Assembly: GCF_026242045.1 (NCBI RefSeq)
Contig: NZ_JAPJDO010000008.1
Coordinates: 62,001-126,000, forward strand
Direction of reading: 5' to 3'
DNA: 64,000 nucleotides
From: Mycobacterium pinniadriaticum
GTDB lineage: Bacteria; Actinomycetota; Actinomycetes; Mycobacteriales; Mycobacteriaceae
In this document: piece after piece, positions 8,904 to 17,951 of the stretch
Position numbering within the stretch: position 1 is the first letter of the stretch
Layout: the number at the start of each line of letters is the position of its first letter
Notes under the pieces: generated by a model
Database searches by the model: none
Told to the model about the DNA's origin: nothing
Seen by the model: only the letters and a program-made list of their open reading frames with translations
Position numbers and translations under genes: made by a program

Positions 8904-9115
8904 CTGCGTTCGGACTCCAACTGATCGATGATGACTTCGGTCGGGATGCGCAGATCAGGCAAGGTGGCGATCAGCGCGGCGTTGTCGACCCGGCGAGTTG
9001 CGGCGTCGAGTTCGCGGATCGCGACAGCTGTTACCGAGGTACCGGCAGCGCGCGCCATCCGTTCGAGTCGATCCATGACATCGTCAGGGACGTTACGAAG
9101 GTGCAGAGTGCGCAT
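8900..9115 (-). CDS. vapB: VapB-type antitoxin, ribbon-helix-helix (FitA-like)
   Basis: 71 aa from the ATG at 9115; a longer in-frame extension to 9253 is rejected because it crosses the operator. The N-terminal MRTLHLRNVPDDVMDRLERMARAAGTS is a FitA-type ribbon-helix-helix DNA-binding domain, and the acidic C-terminal tail (LRIPTEVIIDQLESERR) should wrap the toxin. A GGATAC hexamer 9 nt upstream of the start could be the -10 of a leaderless transcript. It represses its own promoter together with VapC in well-studied relatives. Confidence 0.9.
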   Translation of the reverse strand: MRTLHLRNVPDDVMDRLERMARAAGTSVTAVAIRELDAATRRVDNAALIATLPDLRIPTEVIIDQLESERR

Positions 9116-9146
9116 ACCTCGAGCGTATCCAGCGTGCATGCAAATT

Positions 9147-9174
9147 GCTAGCAGATCGCTAGCGAACAGATAGC
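9147..9174 (-). promoter_or_regulatory. Iterated vapBC operator, 11-bp phasing
   Basis: Three hexamers occur exactly 11 bp apart: GCTAGC (9147-9152), GCTAGC (9158-9163) and GATAGC (9169-9174). The first two are self-palindromic. They lie 32-59 bp upstream of vapB. One-turn spacing would place successive ribbon-helix-helix dimers on the same DNA face, as expected for cooperative VapB-VapC binding. Confidence 0.55.
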
Positions 9175-9176
9175 TT

Positions 9177-9371
9177 CTAGACCGCATCCTCGTAACCCCA
9201 CCGCGCCGCTTGCCGCAACACCTCTCGCTTGTAGCCAGACCGCAAGGCGTCAATCGTGGCGACGGTCGTTGATGTCAGTTCGTCTCGAATCCCACTCTGT
9301 GCGTGAGCAAATGGAACAAAGGCACGCAGACCATAGTGCCCGATTCCGCAATACCCGGTGGCACGCCGCAA
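9177..9371 (-). other. Possible small ORF or gene remnant
   Basis: An open frame of about 64 codons whose last third (ATIDALRSGYKREVLRQAARWGYEDAV) reads like a real protein terminus, but the only start is a TTG 7 bp after the TetR stop and no ribosome site is visible. I do not recognise it. It fills the space between the TetR gene and the vapBC operator and may be a leftover of the insertion of vapBC. Confidence 0.2.
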
Positions 9372-9377
9372 CCCGGA

Positions 9378-9965
9378 TCAACCGCCAGCAAGCCTCGCGC
9401 CGACCAGCACCGCGAGGTCTCGCCCCGCTCGCTGCAACGGAATCGGCGAGCGAGCCGCCACCGACATGATCACGGCCCCTTCGATGGCTGCGACGACGGT
9501 GGTGGCAAGATCCTGCGCCGCCGCCGGGTCCAGTCCGGCCCGCTCGAATCGCGACGCCATGAGGCCCACCCACTGCGCAAACGCGTTCGCCGCGACTGCA
9601 GCCGCCGCTGGCGCCTCCGAACCCCCCAGTGTCACGGCCACCATTGGGCATCCGGCCAGGTAGTCACTGTCGCCCAGCACGGCCTCCCACGCCCGCACGA
9701 ACGCATCGACGGTCGCGATCGGATCACCGTCGGCGACCATCTCCTCGAGCATTGACGTGAAGGACGCCGCGGCGGATTCGGTTGCCGCGGCGATCAATTC
9801 GGGCTTGCCGTCGGGAAAGTTCAGGTACAGCGTCCGGCGGGCCAGGCCACTGTGTTCAAGAATCTGCGAGACGCTCGTACTGCCCACGCCATGTCGGCGG
9901 ACCAGCTCGATGGTGGTGTCGATCAACCGTTGCCGAGCAGACACCGCCGCCTCCGTCCGTTGCAC
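9378..9965 (-). CDS. TetR-family transcriptional repressor
   Basis: 195 aa. Residues ~10-55 form the TetR helix-turn-helix: RLIDTTIELVRRHGVGSTSVSQILEHSGLARRTLYLNFPDGKPEL. The C-terminal ligand domain resembles the LmrA/YxaF-type group (LAGCPMVAVTLGG, AFAQWVGLM, ATTVVAAIEGAVIMS). It is divergent from the deazaflavin oxidoreductase gene and its start abuts one of two matching operator palindromes, so it probably represses both itself and that gene. The ligand is unknown. Confidence 0.88.
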   Translation of the reverse strand: MQRTEAAVSARQRLIDTTIELVRRHGVGSTSVSQILEHSGLARRTLYLNFPDGKPELIAAATESAAASFTSMLEEMVADGDPIATVDAFVRAWEAVLGDSDYLAGCPMVAVTLGGSEAPAAAAVAANAFAQWVGLMASRFERAGLDPAAAQDLATTVVAAIEGAVIMSVAARSPIPLQRAGRDLAVLVGARLAGG

Positions 9966-10013
9966 TAGACCAATCAGTCTACTATCGTCAGGCTAGTAGA
10001 TCGATCGGTCTAC
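9966..10013. promoter_or_regulatory. Paired TetR operators between divergent genes
   Basis: Two related palindromes share the consensus GTAGACCGATCGGTCTAC: TAGACCAATCAGTCTA at 9966-9981 and GTAGATCGATCGGTCTAC at 9996-10013. Their centres are about 31 bp apart, three helical turns, on one DNA face. One abuts the tetR start codon; the other lies 25 bp upstream of the oxidoreductase start. Confidence 0.75.
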
Positions 10014-10038
10014 TCTCGATACGAGGAAGGAAGCCGCC

Positions 10039-10473
10039 ATGACCGATCCGGCCCTGCGAAAATTCCGGCGCGAACGGATCGTCGGCCGATACGTCGCCAA
10101 TCCGACCGTGGGATTGCTTCGCCGCCTGGGGGTGCGCACCACCTTCGCGACCGAGCTCCAAACGATGGGCAGGAAGTCGGGCCGCTGGCGATCGGTACCC
10201 GTCTCCGCCCGCTTCGACACGACCGGCGCGTGGGTCATCTCCCAGCACGGACACCGATCCGGTTGGGCGCTCAACGTCGCCGATGATCCGCAGGTGCGCA
10301 TCCGCCAAGGACATCGGTGGCGCAGTGGCACCGCACGTTTCGTCCCCGACGACGACCCGGCCGCGCGGGCACGGACCTTCGCGACGTCGCCACTATTGGC
10401 ACCCCTGGTGACGGCCACATTCCGGGCACTGCAGTCCGATCCCATCAGCGTCCGCATCGACTTCGTGGACTGA
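10039..10473 (+). CDS. Deazaflavin (F420)-dependent nitroreductase-family protein
   Basis: 144 aa, the size and pattern of the mycobacterial Ddn/F420H2-dependent quinone reductase family: an N-terminal helix, ELQTMGRKSGRWRSVPVSARFDTTGAWVISQHG, then WALNVADDPQVRIRQGHRWRSGTARFVPDDD. Members use reduced F420 to reduce quinones, nitroimidazoles or similar acceptors at the membrane. RBS GAGGAAGGAAG lies just upstream. It diverges from a TetR gene with two operators between, so it is probably induced by the ligand of that repressor. Confidence 0.85.
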   Translation: MTDPALRKFRRERIVGRYVANPTVGLLRRLGVRTTFATELQTMGRKSGRWRSVPVSARFDTTGAWVISQHGHRSGWALNVADDPQVRIRQGHRWRSGTARFVPDDDPAARARTFATSPLLAPLVTATFRALQSDPISVRIDFVD

Positions 10474-10489
10474 CCGCTCAAGTGTGCGA

Positions 10490-10549
10490 CGAGTGTGCGT
10501 GTCGGGCCGGCGACACGCCGCGGCAGCCGTCCCCAACCGCACGCTCGCG
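10490..10549 (+). repeat. Structured intergenic repeat, copy B
   Basis: Second copy of the element at 8443-8504, same orientation. The outer arms CGAGTGTGCG (10490-10499) and CGCACGCTCG (10538-10547) pair, and the inner stem GTGTCG (10499-10504)/CGACAC (10511-10516) is unchanged. The outer-arm C/T difference from copy A keeps pairing as G-C or G-U. It lies between the oxidoreductase stop and the jet promoter, where it could insulate the two units. Confidence 0.7.
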
Positions 10550-10655
10550 AAGGTCCACCTGGGGCCGGCGTGGCCTCTGGGACGCCTGTGACAGACCTTT
10601 TCCGACACGCCCTCGACACCCACCCACGGCGCGGTCCGATGTCGGCGCGGTGGCC

Positions 10656-10693
10656 TATCTTGGAGCGTCCGACCAACTACATCGAGGAGGGGA
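10656..10693 (+). promoter_or_regulatory. jetA promoter -10 and ribosome binding site
   Basis: TATCTT at 10656-10661 is the best -10 hexamer upstream of jetA, and GAGGAGGGG at about 10685-10693 is a strong ribosome binding site about 6 nt before the GTG at 10700. No clear -35 is seen. Confidence 0.4.
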
Positions 10694-10699
10694 ACCCGG

Positions 10700-12190
10700 G
10701 TGGACGACGACACCAGCTTGTCGGCCGCTGACCTCCTCGACATCAACCGCGACATCCAGGCCTCCCCCGCGATCCGGCTGCTGGCCACACTCAATCTCGG
10801 TGCCTACGCCACCCTGATGGAACGCCACCTCAGCGCGGGCGTCATCAGCGAAACCGAACTGGTGGTGCGCCTCGAACGCGACCTCGACGCGCTCGGCCGA
10901 CCCGGCGGCGAGCAGTCCGGCCTGGGTCTGATCAAGAGCTGGGCCAGCCAGGGCTGGTTGCATCGGGTGGCCGATCAGCGCACCGGCATCGAACGCAATC
11001 TGTGCTACCTGACCCAGGAGGCGCGCCGGGCCCTGGACTTCCTGCGCGGCCTGCGCCGCCAGGACACCATCGCCACCGGCGGGTCGATCAACGGCATCGC
11101 CTCGCGCCTCAAGCAGATCGCCCTGCGGGTGGGCAACGACCCAGTCCGGATCCGCGCCGGGATCCAGGCCGAAATCGCCGCCCTGCAAGCCGAACTCGAT
11201 GCGCTCGAACGCGGCGAGGACATCACCGACCGGACCGCCGACGTCGACATGACCGACATGTACGACGAAGCCCACGCGATCGCGTTGCAGATGGAGCGGC
11301 TGATCACCGACATCGGCCAGTACGGCACCATGATCGAACGGGCCACCGCCGCTCTCGACGAACCGATCGATTCCAACGTCGCCTACCGCGACCGGCAGCG
11401 CCAGATGTACGCCGACTACCAGGCTGCATGGGACTCCCAGGGCCGGGACTCGCACCGCGCCTTCCTGCGGATGATCAACGACCCCGACCAGCGTGCCGAA
11501 TTCGAGGCCGACGTCGCCGCCGTCGCCCACGCGCTGCCCGCCCTGGATCCCGCACTACGCAAGGTGATGGCCGGCTTCTTCGAGCTCGTCGGACAGCAGA
11601 TCGACGAGGTGGAACGCATCCAGCAACGCTGCGCCCAGCGGGTCAAACGGTTCACCGCATTCGGCACCCTGGAACAGAGCCGCGGCGTGGCCCGTCAGCT
11701 GGGCGACGCGATCGGCGCCGCGCGCGCCCTGCTGAAGAGCTCACTGACCGACTCGCGTCTGGATATCGAGCTCCCCCTTGCCCGGCACACCATCAGTTCG
11801 ATTGGCGCACTGAGCTTCCGGATCGGGGACCTGTCCAACCCGAAACCCGCCCAGGCCGCTGAGGGCGAGCTCGATCTGTCCAGCTTCGCCGCACTGACCA
11901 CCCAGGTCGACGCCCCGGCGATGTCGGAGATGATCAACACCGCACTGAACGCCGGTGGGCCGGTGTCCCTGCCCGAGGCTGTCCAGATGCTCGATGCCGC
12001 CTACCTGGGACACGTCATAGTGTTGTGGTCCTGGGCGCTCAAACAGCCCTCACAAACGGACACAGCCGCACGGGCGACCGAGTCGGTCACCGTCCGGTTC
12101 CAGTCGCTGGACGGCCGCGACCGCGAGATGGAGGTTCCGCACCTGGTGTTCACCGAACCGATCTCCAGCCTGTTGGGGGCCAGCACATGA
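10700..12190 (+). CDS. jetA: JetA / MksF-like Wadjet subunit (DUF3375)
   Basis: 496 aa, DUF3375 throughout. The N-terminal half is winged-helix rich (LLATLNLGAYATLMERHL, ETELVVRLERDLDAL, SWASQGWLHR), the middle is long helical (SRLKQIALRVGNDPVRIRAGIQAEIAALQAELDALERGED), and the C-terminal half contains FELVGQQIDEVERIQQRCAQRVKRF. JetA/MksF/EptA is the kleisin-like subunit that bridges the SMC-like JetC heads in Wadjet and MksBEF complexes. GTG start with a strong ribosome site. The stop lies in an ATGA that opens a duplicated linker before jetB. Confidence 0.9.
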   Translation: MDDDTSLSAADLLDINRDIQASPAIRLLATLNLGAYATLMERHLSAGVISETELVVRLERDLDALGRPGGEQSGLGLIKSWASQGWLHRVADQRTGIERNLCYLTQEARRALDFLRGLRRQDTIATGGSINGIASRLKQIALRVGNDPVRIRAGIQAEIAALQAELDALERGEDITDRTADVDMTDMYDEAHAIALQMERLITDIGQYGTMIERATAALDEPIDSNVAYRDRQRQMYADYQAAWDSQGRDSHRAFLRMINDPDQRAEFEADVAAVAHALPALDPALRKVMAGFFELVGQQIDEVERIQQRCAQRVKRFTAFGTLEQSRGVARQLGDAIGAARALLKSSLTDSRLDIELPLARHTISSIGALSFRIGDLSNPKPAQAAEGELDLSSFAALTTQVDAPAMSEMINTALNAGGPVSLPEAVQMLDAAYLGHVIVLWSWALKQPSQTDTAARATESVTVRFQSLDGRDREMEVPHLVFTEPISSLLGAST

Positions 12191-12287
12191 CCCCGCCGGC
12201 GACGATGCAGAGCGAAGCGATGAGGAGGAGCGGCGCGTGACCCCGCCGGCGACGATGCAGAGCGAAGCGATGAGGAGGAGCGGCGCA
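12188..12287 (+). repeat. MIRU-like tandem 2 x 50-bp linker between jetA and jetB
   Basis: Two 50-bp units (12188-12237 and 12238-12287) differ only at the last base. They are bracketed by DTGA sites: ATGA 12187-12190 (jetA stop), GTGA 12237-12240 and ATGA 12287-12290 (jetB start). Each unit encodes a 17-codon micro-ORF whose start and stop overlap its neighbours by 4 nt, and each carries GAGGAGGAG before the next start. Insertion at DTGA sites with a length of 3n-1 is the rule for mycobacterial interspersed repetitive units. Confidence 0.8.
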
Positions 12288-12991
12288 TGACCGACGTCTC
12301 CGAGGTGGACATCACTGCGCTCAGTTCGCTGCCCCAGGTCGATCAGACCGCGCGCACCCCACACCAGCGCCGTCCGCGCTTCGACGGCGATGTCAGCGAG
12401 TTGCCCGACCGGGCGTGCTGGGCCTTGCAGCAGCTGCTGACCCGCCGCTATATCAGCGCCGAGGCCGACCCCGACGTGTACAGCTGGGTGCTCGAATACC
12501 GCGCGCAGCTGTCGGTACGGCTGTCCGAGCTCGACCTGCTGTTGCGTATCGTCGACGGTACCGACATCGCGTTCATCGAACAGGCCCGCTACGAATCCGC
12601 CAGGGGCGTCAAGCTTTTGCGGCGCGAGCCGCTGGGCACCTACGACTCGATCCTGGCGCTGCACCTGGCGCAGATGATGCGCGCGGCGGGCGGCCAGTCC
12701 GTGCTGATCAGCCGCGAGGAGGTGCACGGGCTGTTCTCCGGCGTACTCAATGACGTCGACCGGGACACCGTCACCTTCACCGCGCGCATCGACGCGGCGA
12801 TCGCGCGCCTGGCAGCGCTGGAGATCCTGCGCAAGACCCGCGACGACGAGGACAGCTACACCGTCAGCCCGGTGATCAACGCCGTGATGACCGCCTCGGT
12901 GATCACCGAATTGCATCAGCAGTTCGAGATGCTGCTGTCCGGCGGTGCCGCACCGGACCGCGACGAACAGGAGACCCCGCAGGATGGCTGA
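12287..12991 (+). CDS. jetB: JetB / MksE-like Wadjet subunit (DUF4194)
   Basis: 234 aa, DUF4194. After a ~35-residue polar N-terminus come the paired winged-helix features: [48 protein letters not shown], then a second domain ending [27 protein letters not shown]. JetB/MksE/EptB binds the kleisin JetA as a KITE-type accessory. The ATG at 12287 lies 5 nt after GAGGAGGAGC in the duplicated linker. The stop overlaps jetC by 8 nt, indicating coupled translation. Confidence 0.9.
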   Translation: MTDVSEVDITALSSLPQVDQTARTPHQRRPRFDGDVSELPDRACWALQQLLTRRYISAEADPDVYSWVLEYRAQLSVRLSELDLLLRIVDGTDIAFIEQARYESARGVKLLRREPLGTYDSILALHLAQMMRAAGGQSVLISREEVHGLFSGVLNDVDRDTVTFTARIDAAIARLAALEILRKTRDDEDSYTVSPVINAVMTASVITELHQQFEMLLSGGAAPDRDEQETPQDG

Positions 12992-15900
12992 ACAGTTCCA
13001 CTTGTCGCGGCTGCAGGTCATCAACTGGGGTGTCTTCGACGGATACCACGACATCCCGTTCAGCGTCGGCGGCGCGCTGATCGCCGGCGCCTCCGGCAGC
13101 GGGAAATCCTCACTGCTCGACGCGATTTCGCTGGGCTTTCTGCCGTTCAACCGGCGCAACTTCAACGCCTCCGGCGACAATTCGGCCGCGGGATCCAATG
13201 CAGGCCGGCGCACCGTCGACAAGTACGTTCGCGGCGCCTGGGGTCAGCGCAGCGACGCCGGCGCCAGCAAGGTGATGTACCTGCGCGGCGAGGGTACCGC
13301 CTGGTCGGCGGTAGCCGTCAGCTACACCAGCAATACCGGCCGGACCGTCACCGGCCTGGTGCTGAAATGGCTGACGGGCGAGTCCAGGTCGGACTCGTCG
13401 AGCCGGTTCGTCCTCGCCGACGGCGACCGCAACATCGAGGACGTCTGCAACCGCTGGGCGGCCGGACGATTCGACTCGACGGTGTTCAAGGACGACGAGT
13501 GGCGATTCTCCACCAAGGTCGAGTCGCAATACCTGGCCCAGTTGTACGCCACCATCGGCATCCGCGCTTCTGACGCAGCGCAGCAGTTGCTGGGCAAGGC
13601 CAAGTCTCTGAAAAGTGTTGGTGGGCTGGAACAATTCGTTCGCGAATTCATGCTCGACGAGCCGAGTAGCCTGACCCGGTTACCCGAGGCGCTCAAGCAG
13701 ATCGACCCGCTGGTGGAGGCCCGCGAGTTGCTGGCCGTCGCGCAGCGCAAACGCAAGATCCTCGGCGATATCGAGAAGATCCAGCAGCGCTACGCCTCGG
13801 AGTCCTCCGACCTGGGCATCATCGACCTGGTCGATCAGCCGATGGTGCGGGCCTATACCGACCACGTGCGGCTGGCCCAGTGCGCGCCGCAGATCGCAGC
13901 GCTGGACACGACTATCGACCAGTTGGGCAACGAGTACGAGGACGTCACCCGCCAGCTCAATCTCGCCAAGGCCGAGGGAGATTCCCTCAACGCCCAGATC
14001 AGCGGGTCCAGCGCCAGCCTGGGACCGTTGCAGTCACAGGTTGCCGGCGCCGAGGCGCAGGCCGAGCAGGTGTCCCGGCGGCGGGCCGCCTACGAATCGA
14101 TGCTGACCGCGCAGGACATCGATGTACCCGATCACGCCGACGAGTTCTGGAATCTGCGCGAGGAACTCAGCACCGAAGTCACCGAACTGCAGGCCAAACT
14201 GGACCGCGGCCGGGAGGCGTCCACCGACGCCGAGTACGCGCAGAAGGCGGCGCGCATCGCCCGCGACGACGCCGCCAAAGAGCTCAAACGCGTCGAGCAC
14301 GTCGGGTCGGCACTCCCCGAGTTCGCGATCAGCATGCGCGAGCACATCTGCGCCGCGGTCGGTGTCGAGCCGAGCGAGCTGCCCTACGTCGCCGAACTGA
14401 TGGATCTGCGACCCGATCAGAGCCGCTGGCGGGTGGCGGTCGAGAAGGTGCTGCGCGGCGTGGGGCTACGGCTGCTGGTCCCCGACGAGCAGTATGCCGC
14501 GGTCCTGCGGTTCGTCAACGAGACCAACATGGGCGGGCGACTGCAACTGCACCACGTCCGCGCCGGGCTGGTCGGTACCGCTCCCGTCGATGCCGAGCCG
14601 AACACGTTGGCCGGCAAGCTGTTCGTCGTCGACCCGGCTCATCCGTGCGCCGCCGAGGCCGCCGATGTCGTCGCCGCGGCGGGCGACCACATCTGCGTGG
14701 ACACCCCCGATGTGTTCTCCCGCTTCCGGCGCGCGGTCACCGACGCGGGCCTGTACAAGGACTCCGAGCGGCTGGCCGTCAAGGACGACCGGCGCCCGTT
14801 GCGGCAGTCCGACTACATCTACCAAGGCGATGTGCGAGCCAAGATCGACGCGCTGACCGTCGACCTCGCCTCCGCCGAAGAGGCCTATCAACAGGCCCGC
14901 CGCGCCGCCGATGAGATTGCGGCCCAACGCCAGCGCTGGCGTGACCGCGCCGCGGCGTGCAAGGCGATCTGCGATCAGTTTCCGCAGTGGAATCAGGTCG
15001 ATATCGACACCGCCGACTGGCACGCCGACCGGCTGCGCGAACAATACGAGCTCTTGTTGGCCGACAACCCCGATATCGAGGCGCTCAACGCCCGTGCCGA
15101 CGAGGTGTGGGAGGACATCCAGACGCTGATGACGCGCCGCGGCGCCATCCAGACCCGCCGCGATGATCTGGACAGCCGGCGCACACAGCTGCTGGAACTG
15201 CAGGACCGGCTGGCCCCGGCGTTCGTGTCCGAACCGCTGACCGAGCTGCTGAACCGCTACGCCGCCGACGTCCCCGTGACGTTGGAGGTGCTCAGTCCCG
15301 AGCCGCACCGCGAGGCGGTGTTCACCGCCATCCGGCGCGAGCGTGAGCAGCTGCGCGAAAGTCGCAGGCGCTCCTACGATGAGCTGGCCCGCATCCTGAA
15401 CACCTTCGACACCGCGTTTCCCGATGCGATCCCCAACGACAGCGACGTGTTCGACGAGCGGGTGCACGACTATGTGGCGCTGTGCCGGCACATCGACGAA
15501 CGGGAACTGCCGGAGGCCTACGAGCGGATGATGCGGCTGGTCACCGAACAGGCACCCGACGCGATCCTGACGCTGCACCGGGTGGCCGAGCAGGAGGCCC
15601 GACGGATCAGCGACCAGATCGACCGGGTCAACACCGGTTTGGGGGCGGTGGAGTTCAACAGCGGCACCCGGTTGACGCTGCGCGCGACGCCGCGCAGCCT
15701 GACCGCGGTCGCCGAACTGACCGAGATTGTGCGGGCCATCTCCCGGCGCATCGCCGAGGTCGGACTGGGCGACAAGCAGGCGATCCTCGACCAGTACGCC
15801 GACATCCTGCGGCTGCGCAACCGGCTGGCCTCCACGGCGCCAGAGGACAAGGCCTGGACCCGCGACGCGCTGGACGTTCGCAACCGGTTCACCTTCGACT

Positions 15901-16382
15901 GCGCCGAATGGGATGTCCGCACCGAGGAATTGATCCGCACCCACAGCAACGCCGGGGACAACTCCGGTGGCGAGCAGGAGAAGCTGATGGCGTTCTGTCT
16001 GGCCGGGGCGCTGAGCTTCAACCTGGCCAGCCCCGCGCAGTCCCAATTTTCGGCTACCGCCGAGAGTTCGGACAACAAACCGGTTTTCGCGCAGTTGATG
16101 CTCGACGAGGCGTTCTCCAAGTCGGATCCGCAGTTCGCCCAGCAGGCGCTGCAGGCGTTCCGCAAGTTCGGCTTCCAGCTGGTCATCGTGGCAACCGTGC
16201 AGAACGCCACCACGATTCAGCCCTACATCGACAGTGTGATCATGGTGTCCAAGACCGAAGCCAGCAGCCGCAACGCGCGCCCGGTGGCCACCGTTGCCGC
16301 CAAGACGATTTCGGACTTCACCACATTGCGGACCGAGATGCGTAACGCTGTGGCGCGGGAGCGGGTGCCGGCGACGGTGTGA
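12984..16382 (+). CDS. jetC: JetC / MksB-like SMC ATPase of Wadjet
   Basis: 1132 aa from the ATG inside the jetB end. All ATPase motifs are intact: Walker A GASGSGKS at residues 35-42, ABC signature NSGGEQEK at 993-1000, and Walker B LMLDE with Asp1041-Glu1042. Between the heads is a long coiled coil with a central hinge-like region (around 450-620). JetC/MksB/EptC is a MukB-like loop-extruding ATPase; in complete systems it detects small circular DNA so that JetD can cut it. Here the gene ends with its TGA directly abutting the stop of a convergent PE-PPE gene and there is no jetD. Confidence 0.92.
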   Translation: MAEQFHLSRLQVINWGVFDGYHDIPFSVGGALIAGASGSGKSSLLDAISLGFLPFNRRNFNASGDNSAAGSNAGRRTVDKYVRGAWGQRSDAGASKVMYLRGEGTAWSAVAVSYTSNTGRTVTGLVLKWLTGESRSDSSSRFVLADGDRNIEDVCNRWAAGRFDSTVFKDDEWRFSTKVESQYLAQLYATIGIRASDAAQQLLGKAKSLKSVGGLEQFVREFMLDEPSSLTRLPEALKQIDPLVEARELLAVAQRKRKILGDIEKIQQRYASESSDLGIIDLVDQPMVRAYTDHVRLAQCAPQIAALDTTIDQLGNEYEDVTRQLNLAKAEGDSLNAQISGSSASLGPLQSQVAGAEAQAEQVSRRRAAYESMLTAQDIDVPDHADEFWNLREELSTEVTELQAKLDRGREASTDAEYAQKAARIARDDAAKELKRVEHVGSALPEFAISMREHICAAVGVEPSELPYVAELMDLRPDQSRWRVAVEKVLRGVGLRLLVPDEQYAAVLRFVNETNMGGRLQLHHVRAGLVGTAPVDAEPNTLAGKLFVVDPAHPCAAEAADVVAAAGDHICVDTPDVFSRFRRAVTDAGLYKDSERLAVKDDRRPLRQSDYIYQGDVRAKIDALTVDLASAEEAYQQARRAADEIAAQRQRWRDRAAACKAICDQFPQWNQVDIDTADWHADRLREQYELLLADNPDIEALNARADEVWEDIQTLMTRRGAIQTRRDDLDSRRTQLLELQDRLAPAFVSEPLTELLNRYAADVPVTLEVLSPEPHREAVFTAIRREREQLRESRRRSYDELARILNTFDTAFPDAIPNDSDVFDERVHDYVALCRHIDERELPEAYERMMRLVTEQAPDAILTLHRVAEQEARRISDQIDRVNTGLGAVEFNSGTRLTLRATPRSLTAVAELTEIVRAISRRIAEVGLGDKQAILDQYADILRLRNRLASTAPEDKAWTRDALDVRNRFTFDCAEWDVRTEELIRTHSNAGDNSGGEQEKLMAFCLAGALSFNLASPAQSQFSATAESSDNKPVFAQLMLDEAFSKSDPQFAQQALQAFRKFGFQLVIVATVQNATTIQPYIDSVIMVSKTEASSRNARPVATVAAKTISDFTTLRTEMRNAVARERVPATV

Positions 16383-17795
16383 TCAGTGCGCGAGCCGATG
16401 TGGTGAGCGCGACTTGCTCACTGTGCTGTGCGGGACGCGCGCGCGACCGGACCCCGCCAATCCCGGCGCTGCCCGGTTGCCCGGGCGGCTGGCGGGCGCC
16501 TGCCGCGTGGGCCGATGACGGATCGCGGCGACCGGCCTGCTCTGCTTCTGCTCGCGCTGACTGGTGGCGGCAGACGATGCGGGGGGCAGGGGTGCCGGCG
16601 TGTACGGCGTCGGCGGACCATAGGGATCCACCGCTCCGGTGTCGACCGGCGGGCCGCCGACACCGTATGTCCCCTGGGGTTGGGTATGAAACGGGCGGTT
16701 CGCCGGATTGCCGGTGATCGCAGCGATTCCGTTGTCCCATCCCGTCGGGATCGCAACCAGAAAGTTGATCGCGGTCTTGAGGGGGCCCGGGAAGTAGAGG
16801 TACTTGGCCGGCGTCGGTTGGCCCGGGTTGACGGTGCGGTCGTAACCCGCTTCCACCAGGACCCGCAGCGGCGGATCGAGCGTCGCCGCCAGCGGTGGGC
16901 CGATGAGCGGAATCTGCTCGATCGGCATCAGCAGCGGCAACGTCTCGGCGGGCGCCAGATAGTAGGTCGTGTCTTGGTATTGGCCTTGGAGCTCAACGGT
17001 ATTCACGGCGAAGTAGGCGGTTTCGGGGTGGAAGTACAAGAACCCGAACAGCGCGTTCAGGTCGGCTACCAGATTGAGCGGATTGGTCGGGAAGTCGGCG
17101 ACCGGATCGTATTGGTGAGCCACGTCGACGGTGGTCAGCGGCGTCGGCTGTGGCGAGTTCGTGGTCATCGCCCCGTCGAAGGTCACGCCGAGTAGGGGTA
17201 TGTAGGCGCCGACGAAGCGTTCGAGGATTCCGCCGTTGGGCCGGTTCGGGTTCGAGGTCTGCACGAAACTGATCGTCGTACCGACCGGCGGCGGGTGGGC
17301 GATGAGGTCGTATTTCTCCTGCGCGGAGATGGTGGCGCTCTGCGAATACCCGTACACGACATAGGAGGTGTCCGCCACCACCTCCGGCGGCCCGGTCGTG
17401 GTGAACGGTGGTTTGGTGACGGTGCACGGCGCGCCACGCAGGCAGCCGTCGAGATTCGCCAGGCCGATCGCGACGGACTCGTCGAACGTCAGGGACGGCA
17501 GACCCGTGGCGATCGGAAATTGTTCGGGGGTGTAGACCGCCACCGGGGAACAGCCCGGGCTGCCTCCCACGCACAGTCCCGACGGCGCGACGTACGTGGT
17601 GCCCGCGTCGTCCACGTAGCTTGCGATGTAGGCGGGTGTGTCCTGCGGAACACTCAACGGATGGCCGGTGCCGCCCATGTACAGCGCCGTCGCCGCGAGA
17701 GCGATCGCCACCGAGGTGATCGGCATGAACGCCAAGAGCATCGCGACGCCGAGCGCCGTCACGCTCAACGCGATCGATAGGCCGGCCTTGCGCAT
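16383..17795 (-). CDS. PE-PPE domain alpha/beta-hydrolase, exported
   Basis: 470 aa from the ATG at 17795. An N-terminal hydrophobic signal/anchor (residues ~5-40) precedes a PE-PPE C-terminal-type serine hydrolase domain, with nucleophile Ser151 in VVYGYSQSA and other family segments (DPVADFP, FHPETAYF, PLRVLVEAGYDRTVNPGQP). There is no PE or PPE N-terminal domain, so export is likely through Sec rather than ESX. Members hydrolyse short-chain esters or act in trehalose-polyphleate/lipid synthesis. The last ~65 residues are Arg/Ser/Pro rich and unlike the rest, ending exactly against the jetC stop. Confidence 0.85.
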   Translation of the reverse strand: MRKAGLSIALSVTALGVAMLLAFMPITSVAIALAATALYMGGTGHPLSVPQDTPAYIASYVDDAGTTYVAPSGLCVGGSPGCSPVAVYTPEQFPIATGLPSLTFDESVAIGLANLDGCLRGAPCTVTKPPFTTTGPPEVVADTSYVVYGYSQSATISAQEKYDLIAHPPPVGTTISFVQTSNPNRPNGGILERFVGAYIPLLGVTFDGAMTTNSPQPTPLTTVDVAHQYDPVADFPTNPLNLVADLNALFGFLYFHPETAYFAVNTVELQGQYQDTTYYLAPAETLPLLMPIEQIPLIGPPLAATLDPPLRVLVEAGYDRTVNPGQPTPAKYLYFPGPLKTAINFLVAIPTGWDNGIAAITGNPANRPFHTQPQGTYGVGGPPVDTGAVDPYGPPTPYTPAPLPPASSAATSQREQKQSRPVAAIRHRPTRQAPASRPGNRAAPGLAGSGRARVPHSTVSKSRSPHRLAH

Positions 17796-17951
17796 GGCGA
17801 CCCCCCGTCCCCGGCGTGACCGCCGTCTCGTCCGGCGGCCCGCTAATCCGACTCTGGCAAGCATCGCGACGGGCGGCTATGGACTTTGGTCATCGGTGTC
17901 GCGGACCAACGGTCCGAAGGCGGCAGCGCTGGGTTTCCCGCCACCGAGTAC

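Noticed and set aside
9116..9253. N-terminal extension of VapB to 9253
   Set aside because: It would translate through the phased operator and adds residues unlike any antitoxin; ATG 9115 gives a normal RHH N-terminus.
12188..12287. CRISPR or random minisatellite between jetA and jetB
   Set aside because: Only two units, no spacers, and unit ends coincide with stop/start codons, which fits a MIRU-like element much better.
14466..16046. A 526-codon minus-strand open frame inside jetC
   Set aside because: Shadow of the jetC coiled-coil and head region, with no motif; considered as a possible nested jetD and dismissed.
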